Positions 1 through 6,548 are shown, counted from the first letter of the stretch. The stretch is DNA of 8,114 nucleotides from an uncultured bacterium (GCA_937914905.1 CALESU010000196.1:1-8114), one strand, 5' to 3'. Numbers and translations: made by a program. The notes: generated by a model from the letters alone, not told the origin.

Positions 1-677
1 TATATATTGACCTTGGAAAAGCAGAAGGCGTGCTTCCTCGTGAGGAACAAATTCGAAACGAAACATATGTCGTAAACAATCGCTACATTTTTTATCTTAA
101 AGAAATTTCCACCACGAAAGCAGGATATTCTCGTATACTCCTTTCTCGCACAGCACCAGAACTTATTACTGAACTTTTTAAGCGCGAAGTTCCTGAAATC
201 GCAAGTGGCACTGTTGAAGTCAAGCGAGTGGTGAGGGAACCAGGTGAACGAGCAAAGATAGCTGTTTTTAGTAGTCAACATGGTGTAGATCCTGTAGGTG
301 CATGCGTAGGTCAAAAAGGCGTGCGCGTTCAAACGGTGACCGATGAGTTGAATGGTCGAGAAAAAATTGACATTATCCAATGGAATGAAGACACAAAGCA
401 TTTTATTATCAGCGCACTTTCTCCCGCACAAGTCATCTCAGTTGAACTGAACGAAGAGGCAAAACAAGCGAGAGTCACGGTTGAAGAACAACAAGCTCCC
501 CTTGCGATTGGAAAAGGTGGGGTGAATGTAAATCTTGCGGCAAGGCTCACTGAATACGGCATTGATATCGCGCAACTCCCTTCAAAAAAGAGTGAGAAAG
601 CTCCCGAAGCTCCTACTGAAGAAATCGCTGAAAAGACAGAAGAGGGTGAAAAATCAGAAGAAGAAGTAATCTCATAA
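1..677 (+). CDS. nusA: Transcription termination/antitermination factor NusA, C-terminal part (5' end outside window)
   Basis: NusA binds RNA polymerase and nascent RNA and modulates pausing, termination and antitermination. The open frame runs in from the left edge (first full codon at base 3), and the first residues, YIDLGKAEGVLPREEQ, are the core of the S1 domain, so the gene starts upstream and the GTG at 30 is internal. About 224 residues are visible: the end of S1; the typical linker SRTAPELITELFKREVPEI (about 147-203); KH1 with its GQKG loop at 309-320 inside the hallmark DPVGACVGQKGVRVQ; and KH2 with GKGG at 510-521. After KH2 comes a roughly 30-residue Lys/Glu-rich, probably disordered tail (from about 582) instead of the acidic repeats of E. 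coli NusA. It stops at TAA 675-677, 66 bp before infB, the classical neighbour. Identification is firm. Confidence 0.96.
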   Translation, partial: YIDLGKAEGVLPREEQIRNETYVVNNRYIFYLKEISTTKAGYSRILLSRTAPELITELFKREVPEIASGTVEVKRVVREPGERAKIAVFSSQHGVDPVGACVGQKGVRVQTVTDELNGREKIDIIQWNEDTKHFIISALSPAQVISVELNEEAKQARVTVEEQQAPLAIGKGGVNVNLAARLTEYGIDIAQLPSKKSEKAPEAPTEEIAEKTEEGEKSEEEVIS

Positions 678-743
678 CAGCACAGTCGCACAGTATTTTT
701 TCATCTAATTCCGCTCGTAATTATTATTTTCTTGATTTGGTAC

Positions 744-2195
744 ATGAATAGACCTCCCATCGTTACGATTCTTGGACACGTAGATCACGGCAAGACAACC
801 CTTCTTGACACTATTCGCAAAAGTCGCCTTACTGCAAAAGAAGCAGGAGGGATCACGCAACGCATTGGAGGATATGAAATAGACACCCAAATCAAAGGAT
901 ACGAAACAAGTAAGATCACTTTCATTGACACTCCTGGACATGAGGCATTCGCTCAACTTCGCTCAAGAGGTGCACAAGTTGCAGACATAGCCATTCTTGT
1001 CATTGATGCAAATGATTCGTTGAAGCCTCAATCGATCGAATCTATCGCGCATATTAAAGAAGCGGGGATTCCTTTTATCGTTGCGATCAACAAAATAGAC
1101 CTTCCCACCGCAAAGCCTGACAAAGTAAAACGAGATCTTCTCAAGCATGAAGTTGTTGTCGAAGATATGGGGGGAACCGTTGTGTCTCTTCCCATTTCTG
1201 CAACTGCAGGAACGGGAATTCCCGAGCTTTTAGAATCAATTCTTCTTATTGCTTCAGATCTTAAATTGTCTTACGAGACTACCGACCCAGTGCAAGCGTA
1301 TATTATCGAATCCAAAAAAGATCAACGAGGCGTGGTCGCAAGCGTCGTTATCAGAAACGGAAAAATGTCAGTAGGTGATACCGTTCACACCACAACGGGA
1401 ACCGTGCGAATTCGATCCCTCATTAACGACAATGGGAAAGTAGTGAGGGAAGTTCTTCCTTCCTCGCCTTTTGAAATGTTGGGATTTTCCGAGCTTCCTG
1501 AAGTAGGAACATTTCTTACTTCCAAACCCCAAGAACAGAAAGAAGAAGAGGTTGTAGAAGTTGCAACCTCAAATAAAGATGCTGATTTTGAGGCATTTAT
1601 GAACCCTGTTCAGGAAGTTAAAACGCTCTCTGTGGTATTAAAAGCGGATGCACAGGGATCTCTAGAAGCTATTGTTGCGGCACTTGCTAAAAATGAAAAC
1701 ATCCGTTTAATTTTGAGTGGCGTTGGAGGCATAAACCGCTCCGACATCTTCCTCGCAAAAACCACAAAATCAATCGTAATTGGGTTTTCAGTTGCCCCAG
1801 ATTCTGAAGTGCGTGATTTGGCAAAGCAAGAAAAAGTGATCATCAAAACGTACCACATCATTTACGAACTTCTAGACGAACTCGAGGAAGTTTCGACACT
1901 CCTTCAAGAAAAAGAGCAGCAAGAGAAAAACTTAAAGGCACAAGCGAAGATTCTTGCCACATTTGTTATGGATGGCGAGACTGCATTTGGAGCAAAAGTC
2001 ACAAAAGGAAAAATCAATCTCGGAGATCCTGCAGAAGTGTATCGTGGAGAAAATCTTATAGGAAAAACACGTTTAGCCTCCCTCAAGATTCGTGCAAAAT
2101 CGGTTCAGGAAGTCAAGAAAGACCAAGAGTGTGGGATGGTCTTTTCTCCAATACTTGACATTCAGGTTGGTGATGTGGTAAAATATATCCTATAA
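744..2195 (+). CDS. infB: Translation initiation factor IF-2, minimal form lacking the N-terminal region
   Basis: IF2 is the GTPase that brings initiator tRNA to the 30S subunit and promotes 50S joining. Its G domain starts almost at the first residue: P-loop GHVDHGKT (11-18), switch I AGGITQRIGGY (34-44), DTPGHEAF (62-69), NKID (116-119) and SATAG (152-156). Domain II follows (about 181-260), then an acidic linker (261-290) shorter than usual, domain III starting near LSVVLKADAQGS (295-306), the helix YHIIYELLDELE (370-381), and domain IV/C2 with ECG (462-464). I chose ATG 744 because it begins MNRPPIVTILGH, the normal entry to the G domain; an in-frame TTG at 732 would add only four residues. 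At 483 aa it is much shorter than E. coli IF2 (about 890) and has no N-terminal domain. No Shine-Dalgarno motif is visible; the 66 bp upstream gap holds only a doubled CACAGT (681-694). Some conserved tRNA-binding positions in C2 are altered (see findings). Confidence 0.96.
   Translation: MNRPPIVTILGHVDHGKTTLLDTIRKSRLTAKEAGGITQRIGGYEIDTQIKGYETSKITFIDTPGHEAFAQLRSRGAQVADIAILVIDANDSLKPQSIESIAHIKEAGIPFIVAINKIDLPTAKPDKVKRDLLKHEVVVEDMGGTVVSLPISATAGTGIPELLESILLIASDLKLSYETTDPVQAYIIESKKDQRGVVASVVIRNGKMSVGDTVHTTTGTVRIRSLINDNGKVVREVLPSSPFEMLGFSELPEVGTFLTSKPQEQKEEEVVEVATSNKDADFEAFMNPVQEVKTLSVVLKADAQGSLEAIVAALAKNENIRLILSGVGGINRSDIFLAKTTKSIVIGFSVAPDSEVRDLAKQEKVIIKTYHIIYELLDELEEVSTLLQEKEQQEKNLKAQAKILATFVMDGETAFGAKVTKGKINLGDPAEVYRGENLIGKTRLASLKIRAKSVQEVKKDQECGMVFSPILDIQVGDVVKYIL
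2155..2184 (+). promoter_or_regulatory. Candidate sigma70-type promoter inside the 3' end of infB
   Basis: TTGACA (2155-2160) is a perfect -35 box, followed by an 18-bp spacer and TAAAAT (2179-2184), a 5/6 match to the -10 box. A start would be expected near 2191, about 20 nt before the ATG of the DHH-like gene at 2212. A second -10-like TATAAT lies at 2191-2196 over the infB stop codon but has only a poor -35 (TTGGTG, 2167-2172). The TTGACA also encodes Leu-Asp in a conserved C-terminal IF2 stretch (LDIQVGDVV), so protein constraint alone could explain part of the match. Confidence 0.4.
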
Positions 2196-2211
2196 TATTT
2201 ATCAAACTCTC

Positions 2212-3321
2212 ATGATGCCAACCAATCAGCCACCCGTAGATGTGGCAAAAACAATTGATCAGATCCGAGAAATCGTCACAAAAAAAGAGTCCGGAATCAT
2301 CGTACTTCCTGCTAAGGCAACTCCTGACGCAATAGCTGCAGGAACATCTTTGTATTTGGGTCTTACCCAACTGGGCAAACAAGTAGCTCTCGTATCCTCC
2401 GTTCTTCCCGAAAGTGACATGATTGGAGCTGACAAGATCAAAACAGATTTGCAAACAGGAGGAGACAGTTTGGTCGTTTCTTTCCCCTACACAGACGGCG
2501 CAATTGATAAGGTTGACTACAATATAAAAGGTGAACGATTTAATCTGATTATCGTACCTCGAGAAGGAAATCCTAAACTGGAGCCAAATGATGTTCAATT
2601 TACCTATACTGGGGGAGCGATTGATTACATTATCACCATCGACACGCCAAACTTAAACGCGATTGGTGAGCTGTATCAAAAAAATCAACGTGATTTTGAA
2701 GGAAAAACAATCATTAATATCGACCGTCATTTAGTAAATGCTTCATACGGAATGGTAAATTTGGTTGTCAAAACAAGTTCTTCAACATCTGAACTCATAT
2801 TTAAAGTATTGCAAGGGTTAAAAGTGAAGGTGGACCGTGATATAGCAACCAATTTGTACAATGGAATACTCACAGCAACAAACAATTTCACAGCATACTC
2901 GGTGAATGCGGATACGTTTGACAGTATTGCCGAGCTCATGCGTGCGGGTGCGGTGAAAAAGGCCGTAATGCAAGCTCCTGGAGGACAATTTGGACGAGCT
3001 CTTGGTGGGTTTGGTGCCGCACCATCTCTCAACCCCTTTGGGGCACCCGCATATCCTCAAGGAGGAATGGGTGGTGGATTTGGGAGTTTTCCTCAAGTAC
3101 CTCAACAACAACAACAACAACAACAACCTTTTCAACAATCGATGCAGATGCCTCGTCAACCTCAGCCAGTTCCTCAACCTTTTGTACCTGACATTTCTCA
3201 ACGAAAGCTCAAGAGTGTGGAAAAAGAAGTACGCACACAAGAAGGAGCTATTGACGAAGGGGAAACTGCTGAAGATCAACTGAAACCCCGCATCTTTTCT
3301 GATGACGAGGGAATGATGTAA
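2212..3321 (+). CDS. DHH-phosphoesterase-like (NrnA-like) protein, probably catalytically dead, with Gly/Pro/Gln-rich tail
   Basis: Residues 1-250 resemble the DHH domain of NrnA-type oligoribonuclease/PAP phosphatases: TPDAIAAGTSLYLGL (38-52) matches the motif I region, ITIDT (141-145) motif II, IINIDRH (167-173) the DHH motif, and SSTSELIFKVLQGL (190-203) followed by GILTATNNF (218-226) the motif IV region. The key residues are eroded. PDGDA is reduced to PDA with no preceding His, DHH reads DRH, and the usual TDTG reads TATN. The DHHA1 substrate-binding domain with GGHxxAAG is absent. In its place are a Gly/Phe/Pro/Gln-rich segment (about 257-325) with eight consecutive Gln (298-305) and a charged end (328-369). 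I see no signal peptide or membrane segment. ATG 2212 is 16 bp after the infB stop and an ATG follows at 2215; there is no Shine-Dalgarno. Position after infB fits NrnA ancestry. The fold is likely; function is unknown, perhaps a nucleotide- or RNA-binding scaffold (inference). Confidence 0.75.
   Translation: MMPTNQPPVDVAKTIDQIREIVTKKESGIIVLPAKATPDAIAAGTSLYLGLTQLGKQVALVSSVLPESDMIGADKIKTDLQTGGDSLVVSFPYTDGAIDKVDYNIKGERFNLIIVPREGNPKLEPNDVQFTYTGGAIDYIITIDTPNLNAIGELYQKNQRDFEGKTIINIDRHLVNASYGMVNLVVKTSSSTSELIFKVLQGLKVKVDRDIATNLYNGILTATNNFTAYSVNADTFDSIAELMRAGAVKKAVMQAPGGQFGRALGGFGAAPSLNPFGAPAYPQGGMGGGFGSFPQVPQQQQQQQQPFQQSMQMPRQPQPVPQPFVPDISQRKLKSVEKEVRTQEGAIDEGETAEDQLKPRIFSDDEGMM
3103..3126 (+). repeat. 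Pure (CAA)8 trinucleotide tract coding for polyglutamine
   Basis: Eight uninterrupted CAA codons encode Gln 298-305 of the DHH-like protein. Every codon is CAA with no CAG, and more CAA codons lie on both sides. A pure repeat can change length by slippage, which here would stay in frame and alter only the length of the polyQ run. Confidence 0.95.
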
Positions 3322-3327
3322 TTTCTG

Positions 3328-3333
3328 TATAAT
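3328..3333 (+). promoter_or_regulatory. Consensus -10 box immediately upstream of rmuC
   Basis: A perfect TATAAT lies in the 19-bp gap between the DHH-like gene and rmuC, ending 7 nt before the rmuC ATG. At normal spacing transcription would begin at or next to the ATG, giving a leaderless mRNA. No convincing -35 box is seen (ATGACG at 3302-3307 would need a 20-bp spacer). The alternative is that rmuC is simply read through from upstream. Confidence 0.4.
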
Positions 3334-3340
3334 AGGATGC

Positions 3341-4330
3341 ATGGATGTTTTGCCCTATATCGCGACTCTTCTTTCTTTGATCATTGTTCTTGCCGTCATT
3401 CGTGTCTGGCTCAACCGAGTTGAACAAAATGCTCGTACTCCCCAAGAAATAGTAGAATGGCTCAAACAAGTAAGTGAATCTAATCGACACGTAGACACCA
3501 AGCTTTCTGAGAGTATGCACTCTTTTAACAAAAGACTTGATAATGCTGCAGAGGCTATGATGGGAGTGCAAAAAAAAATTGGTGAATTCTCAGAGATCGG
3601 AAGATCTATGCAAGAACTGCAATCTTATTTGCAATCTCCGAAACTTCGCGGATCAATTGGTGAGCACGTATTAAAGGAGCTACTTTCCCAATGTCTTCCC
3701 CCGGACTTATTTTCACTGCAATTTAGCTTTCAAAATGGTGAAAGAGTTGACGCAGTGATTAAAACATCACAAGGATTGATCAGTATTGATTCGAAATTTC
3801 CCCTGACTCAATTTAAAGGTATGATGAGTGCGTCAAGCGAGGTTGCAAAAGAAGAAGCGCGGAAAGAATTTGTGAAAGATGTAAAAAAACACATCGCTTC
3901 CATCTCCAAAAAATATATTTTGGTTTCCGAAGGAACGTTGGATTATGCCTTGATGTATATTCCTTCGGAAAGCGTGTATTACGAGATTATCAATCAGGCA
4001 GACCTTTTTGATTATGCGTCGTCTCTGCGAATTGTTCCTGTTTCTCCCATGAGTTTTTATGCGTATTTAAAAGTAATTCTCATTTCGCACGAAGGAGCAC
4101 ATATTCAAAAACAGGCAAAAGAAATTCTTACCATCCTCACGGGGATGCGATCAGATTATCAAAAAACAGAAGAAAGCTTGGGACTTCTTCACAAACATTT
4201 GGGTAACGCGGTAAATCAATCGTCTCAGTCAATTCATTATTTGGGGAAATTGGGACAAAAGCTCGAATCTACTTCATCGCTCTCTCAAGGAACAAAACCC
4301 CTCTCGCTACATTCTCCTGACGCTGTATGA
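3341..4330 (+). CDS. rmuC: RmuC family DNA recombination protein (PD-(D/E)XK nuclease fold)
   Basis: RmuC proteins are predicted nucleases that limit inversions at short inverted repeats; the biochemical reaction is poorly defined. Residues 5-24 form one hydrophobic membrane segment. About 25-98 look like a coiled coil, shorter than in E. coli RmuC. The catalytic domain then opens with KLRGSIGEHVLKELL (101-115), a family hallmark. The nuclease signature is visible as E108, D137 in RVDAVI and D150-S-K152 in SIDSKFPL. ALMYIPSESVYYEI (203-216) is another strong RmuC marker. The length of 329 aa compares with about 475 in E. coli. ATG 3341 is chosen because it puts the membrane helix at the N-terminus; only AGGA three bases upstream could serve as a weak ribosome site. 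The stop TGA overlaps the recJ start (ATGA), so the two are probably co-transcribed and translationally coupled. It is likely membrane-tethered with the nuclease domain in the cytoplasm. Confidence 0.93.
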   Translation: MDVLPYIATLLSLIIVLAVIRVWLNRVEQNARTPQEIVEWLKQVSESNRHVDTKLSESMHSFNKRLDNAAEAMMGVQKKIGEFSEIGRSMQELQSYLQSPKLRGSIGEHVLKELLSQCLPPDLFSLQFSFQNGERVDAVIKTSQGLISIDSKFPLTQFKGMMSASSEVAKEEARKEFVKDVKKHIASISKKYILVSEGTLDYALMYIPSESVYYEIINQADLFDYASSLRIVPVSPMSFYAYLKVILISHEGAHIQKQAKEILTILTGMRSDYQKTEESLGLLHKHLGNAVNQSSQSIHYLGKLGQKLESTSSLSQGTKPLSLHSPDAV

Positions 4331-6006
4331 AATGTCATATTGCACACACGGTTACCCCTCTTGAAGGGAAATCTCCCGAGTCACTTATCGACATTATTCT
4401 TCGCTTGCGAAATATAGGAGATATAAATGCATTTCTTCATCCTGCTCCTCCCGAATCCCGAACACTCCTTGATTTTGGTTTTTCAGAAAAAGGGATACAA
4501 AAAGCAATGCGTATTCTCGAAACGATGTATCAAAAAAAAGAAGCCATAGTAGTGTATACGGATTATGATGCTGATGGGATAACCGGGGGAGCTATCCTGT
4601 GGGAAACGCTCCACCTCATGGGGTTTCGCGTGAGGCCTTATGTTCCTCACCGTTCCAAAGAAGGGTATGGATTTTCAAAAATAGGAATTGACGCAGTGAA
4701 AAAAGAATTTGATCCCGCGCTAATCATTAGCGTGGATCATGGGATATCTGCGGTTGAACAAATTCGATATGCGGATGAGTTGGGGATTGCAGTAATCATC
4801 ACAGACCACCATCAAAAACAAGCACAAATCCCCAAACACGCTAAAAGCATTTTTCATATTCCCGAGCTTTCCGGTTCTGCGGTGAGTTACTACTTTGCAA
4901 AAGAAGTGTTTCGCAGACTTGATATTCCTCATGGAAAAAAAGATCGTTTGGAAGAGTTATTTCGCACTGATTATCTTGCACTTGCTTCGATTGGCACCGT
5001 TGCTGATTTAGTGCCCCTTATTGCCGGATCTCGCGCCTTAGTGAAAGGTGGCCTTCGTGCATTTGCTCAGGTAAACCGTGCGGGAATTCGAGCGCTGTGT
5101 GAACAAGCTGAAATTGATCAGTCTCATATCACTCCCTACGAAATTGGATTTATGATTGCGCCCCGAATTAACGCTGTGGGGCGGCTTGAGCACGCCATAG
5201 ATGCACTTCGCCTGCTTTGTACCACGAGTAAGTCGCGCGCAGAAGGGTTGGCCCAAAGTATCGGAGATTTAAATCTGTTCCGTCAAGACTTGGTCAAAAA
5301 ATCAGTTGCTGAAGCTGTCGCGATCGTCGAGCACATGAATTCACTTCCCCCGATAATTATTCTCTATTCCGAAACATGGCATGAAGGGATTTTGGGACTT
5401 ATTGCTTCAAAATTGGTGGAGACGTATTACCGACCAGCAATTGTCATGTCGCGTAATGGAGAAGTGTATAAAGCCTCAGTAAGATCTATTCCCGCACTGC
5501 ACGTCACTCATTTTCTTGAGCAGTTTAAAGAGTATTTTATCGGATACGGAGGTCATGCAGGGGCTGCTGGATTTACCCTCATTGGTGACAAACGAGATGC
5601 ATTTATTGCTTCCGCGACAAAACAAGCATCAGAAACACTAAAGGATGAAGACCTTGAGAAGACGGCGCACGCGGATCTTGCAATCCCCATTGACGCGCTT
5701 TCGATGGAACTGGCCCTGCGAATTGAGGAGTTGGCTCCGTTTGGGATTGGGAACCCAAAACCGGTATTTGTGAGTGACGGAGAGGTGATACAAGCTCGGA
5801 CTATGGGAAAAGATCAATCTCATTTAAAAATGAAAGTTGCGGATCCAAAAAATAAGACTGCACGAATCGAGATGGTTGCCTTTGGTGAAGGGGCCAGGTG
5901 CGATTCATTAGTGCCTGGTACGAAAGTGCGTGTAATGTATCAGCTTGATATTAATAAATGGAACGGAACGACCACGATTCAAGGAGTAATAAAACACCTG
6001 TTATAA
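4327..6006 (+). CDS. recJ: Single-stranded-DNA-specific 5'-3' exonuclease RecJ
   Basis: RecJ degrades single-stranded DNA 5' to 3' in recombination and base-excision or mismatch repair, using two metal ions. The DHH motifs are intact: I in TDYDADGITG (78-87), II in SVDHG (135-139), III in ITDHH (158-162) and IV in SIGTVADLVPL (221-231). The core continues with IAPRINAVGRL (277-287). The DHHA1 part has WHEGILGLIASKL (351-363) and GGHAGAAGF (408-416), and the C-terminal OB-fold region starts after LAPFGIGNPKPVF (469-481). The length of 559 aa is normal. The segment between motif III and LSGSAV (181-186) is roughly nine residues shorter than I expect and lacks the usual NP. The start at 4327 overlaps the rmuC stop by 4 bp with no Shine-Dalgarno, implying coupling. 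The DHH-like protein two genes upstream shares this fold but lacks these residues, which makes a useful contrast. Confidence 0.96.
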   Translation: MKCHIAHTVTPLEGKSPESLIDIILRLRNIGDINAFLHPAPPESRTLLDFGFSEKGIQKAMRILETMYQKKEAIVVYTDYDADGITGGAILWETLHLMGFRVRPYVPHRSKEGYGFSKIGIDAVKKEFDPALIISVDHGISAVEQIRYADELGIAVIITDHHQKQAQIPKHAKSIFHIPELSGSAVSYYFAKEVFRRLDIPHGKKDRLEELFRTDYLALASIGTVADLVPLIAGSRALVKGGLRAFAQVNRAGIRALCEQAEIDQSHITPYEIGFMIAPRINAVGRLEHAIDALRLLCTTSKSRAEGLAQSIGDLNLFRQDLVKKSVAEAVAIVEHMNSLPPIIILYSETWHEGILGLIASKLVETYYRPAIVMSRNGEVYKASVRSIPALHVTHFLEQFKEYFIGYGGHAGAAGFTLIGDKRDAFIASATKQASETLKDEDLEKTAHADLAIPIDALSMELALRIEELAPFGIGNPKPVFVSDGEVIQARTMGKDQSHLKMKVADPKNKTARIEMVAFGEGARCDSLVPGTKVRVMYQLDINKWNGTTTIQGVIKHLL

Positions 6007-6015
6007 TAGAAGGAG
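6002..6015 (+). promoter_or_regulatory. TATAAT plus AAGGAG between recJ and the LytR_C gene
   Basis: A perfect TATAAT (6002-6007) overlaps the recJ stop codon, and AAGGAG (6010-6015), the only full Shine-Dalgarno-like motif near a gene start in this window, follows at once. No clear -35 box is seen. AAGGAG lies 23 nt before the ATG at 6039, too far for normal use, and no start codon occurs at proper spacing, so its role is uncertain. Confidence 0.25.
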
Positions 6016-6038
6016 TTAGTAGTTTAATTCTTATATTT

Positions 6039-6548
6039 ATGATTTGGAAAATTGGAATAGCAATCATTTTAGTTGGGTTAGTTGCAGGTGGAGGATATTT
6101 ATATTATCAAACAACCTTAGTTCAAAAACCTGGTGGTCCTGCGATTGTGAAAGAGGGCGTTACTCCAGCTGTTGAGGAAGTCACTCCAACTCCTACCCCC
6201 GAAGAAGTGGATCCTGCAGAATATGATATCGAAGTACAAAATGGAAGTGGAACTGCTGGAGTCGCAGGAACTGCGCAAGCATTTCTTGACGAAGAAGGTT
6301 TTACTGTCGTAAGTACAGCAAATGCAGAGAATTATGACTACACGGACACGGTGATTTACGCAGGAGATACGGTCAGCAAGGCATGGCTTTCAAAGCTAAG
6401 CGAGGCACTTCAAAAAAAATATGAAGTGCAGTCTAGTGTCGAAACTCTTGATATGGAAACGGATGCAGATGTTGTCGTTGTTGTAGGAAAAAGTATCTTG
6501 GAAGAAGTATCGGATACTGACTCCGAAGCCACCGAAGAAGCGCAGTAA
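6039..6548 (+). CDS. Membrane-anchored protein with stand-alone LytR C-terminal (LytR_C) domain
   Basis: The N-terminus, MIWKIGIAIILVGLVAG, is a single membrane anchor (about 5-23) without a lipobox, so the rest probably lies outside the membrane. A Pro/Thr/Glu-rich linker follows (about 30-60, with TPTPTP at 50-55). The domain at about 62-150 fits LytR_C: IEVQNGSGTAGVAGTAQAFL (65-84), then EEGFTVVS, NYDYTDTVIY and the closing VVVVVG (145-150). The tail is acidic. LytR_C usually sits at the end of LytR-CpsA-Psr proteins, which attach glycopolymers to the wall, but no LCP domain is present, so no enzymatic role can be claimed. ATG 6039 is preferred over the in-frame ATG 5958, which would overlap recJ by 49 bp and put charged residues ahead of the anchor. 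It sits 32 bp after recJ and converges on argS. Domain assignment is good; the biological role is unknown. Confidence 0.8.
   Translation: MIWKIGIAIILVGLVAGGGYLYYQTTLVQKPGGPAIVKEGVTPAVEEVTPTPTPEEVDPAEYDIEVQNGSGTAGVAGTAQAFLDEEGFTVVSTANAENYDYTDTVIYAGDTVSKAWLSKLSEALQKKYEVQSSVETLDMETDADVVVVVGKSILEEVSDTDSEATEEAQ

Noticed and set aside
30..677. GTG at 30 as the start of nusA
   Set aside because: The frame is open to the window edge and the residues before it are conserved S1-domain sequence.
732..743. TTG 732 as the start of infB
   Set aside because: It adds only LIWY before MNRPPIVTILGH, and neither start has a Shine-Dalgarno; ATG 744 is simpler.
678..743. Promoter or terminator in the nusA-infB gap
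   Set aside because: I find only a doubled CACAGT, a T run without a stem, and TATTAT (722-727) lacking a -35 partner; not enough to call.
2113..2598. Antisense open frame of 161 codons spanning the infB/DHH-like junction
   Set aside because: It overlaps two well supported genes on the other strand and its Cys-rich translation matches nothing I recognise.
2990..3283. + strand frame giving a poly-Asn run
   Set aside because: It is a shifted reading of the CAA tract inside the real gene, with no independent support.
2818..3342. Antisense open frame of 174 codons over the DHH-like gene, including a poly-Leu run
   Set aside because: It is the reverse reading of the CAA repeat and low-complexity segment; it has no recognisable domain and the + strand frame has clear homology landmarks.
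4328..4330. UGA recoding to glycine as in some reduced bacteria
   Set aside because: TGA ends rmuC at a sensible C-terminus in an ATGA overlap, and conserved glycines throughout use GGN codons.
5958..6038. ATG 5958 as the start of the LytR_C gene
   Set aside because: It would overlap recJ by 49 bp and place a charged segment before the membrane anchor; ATG 6039 gives a clean N-terminal anchor.
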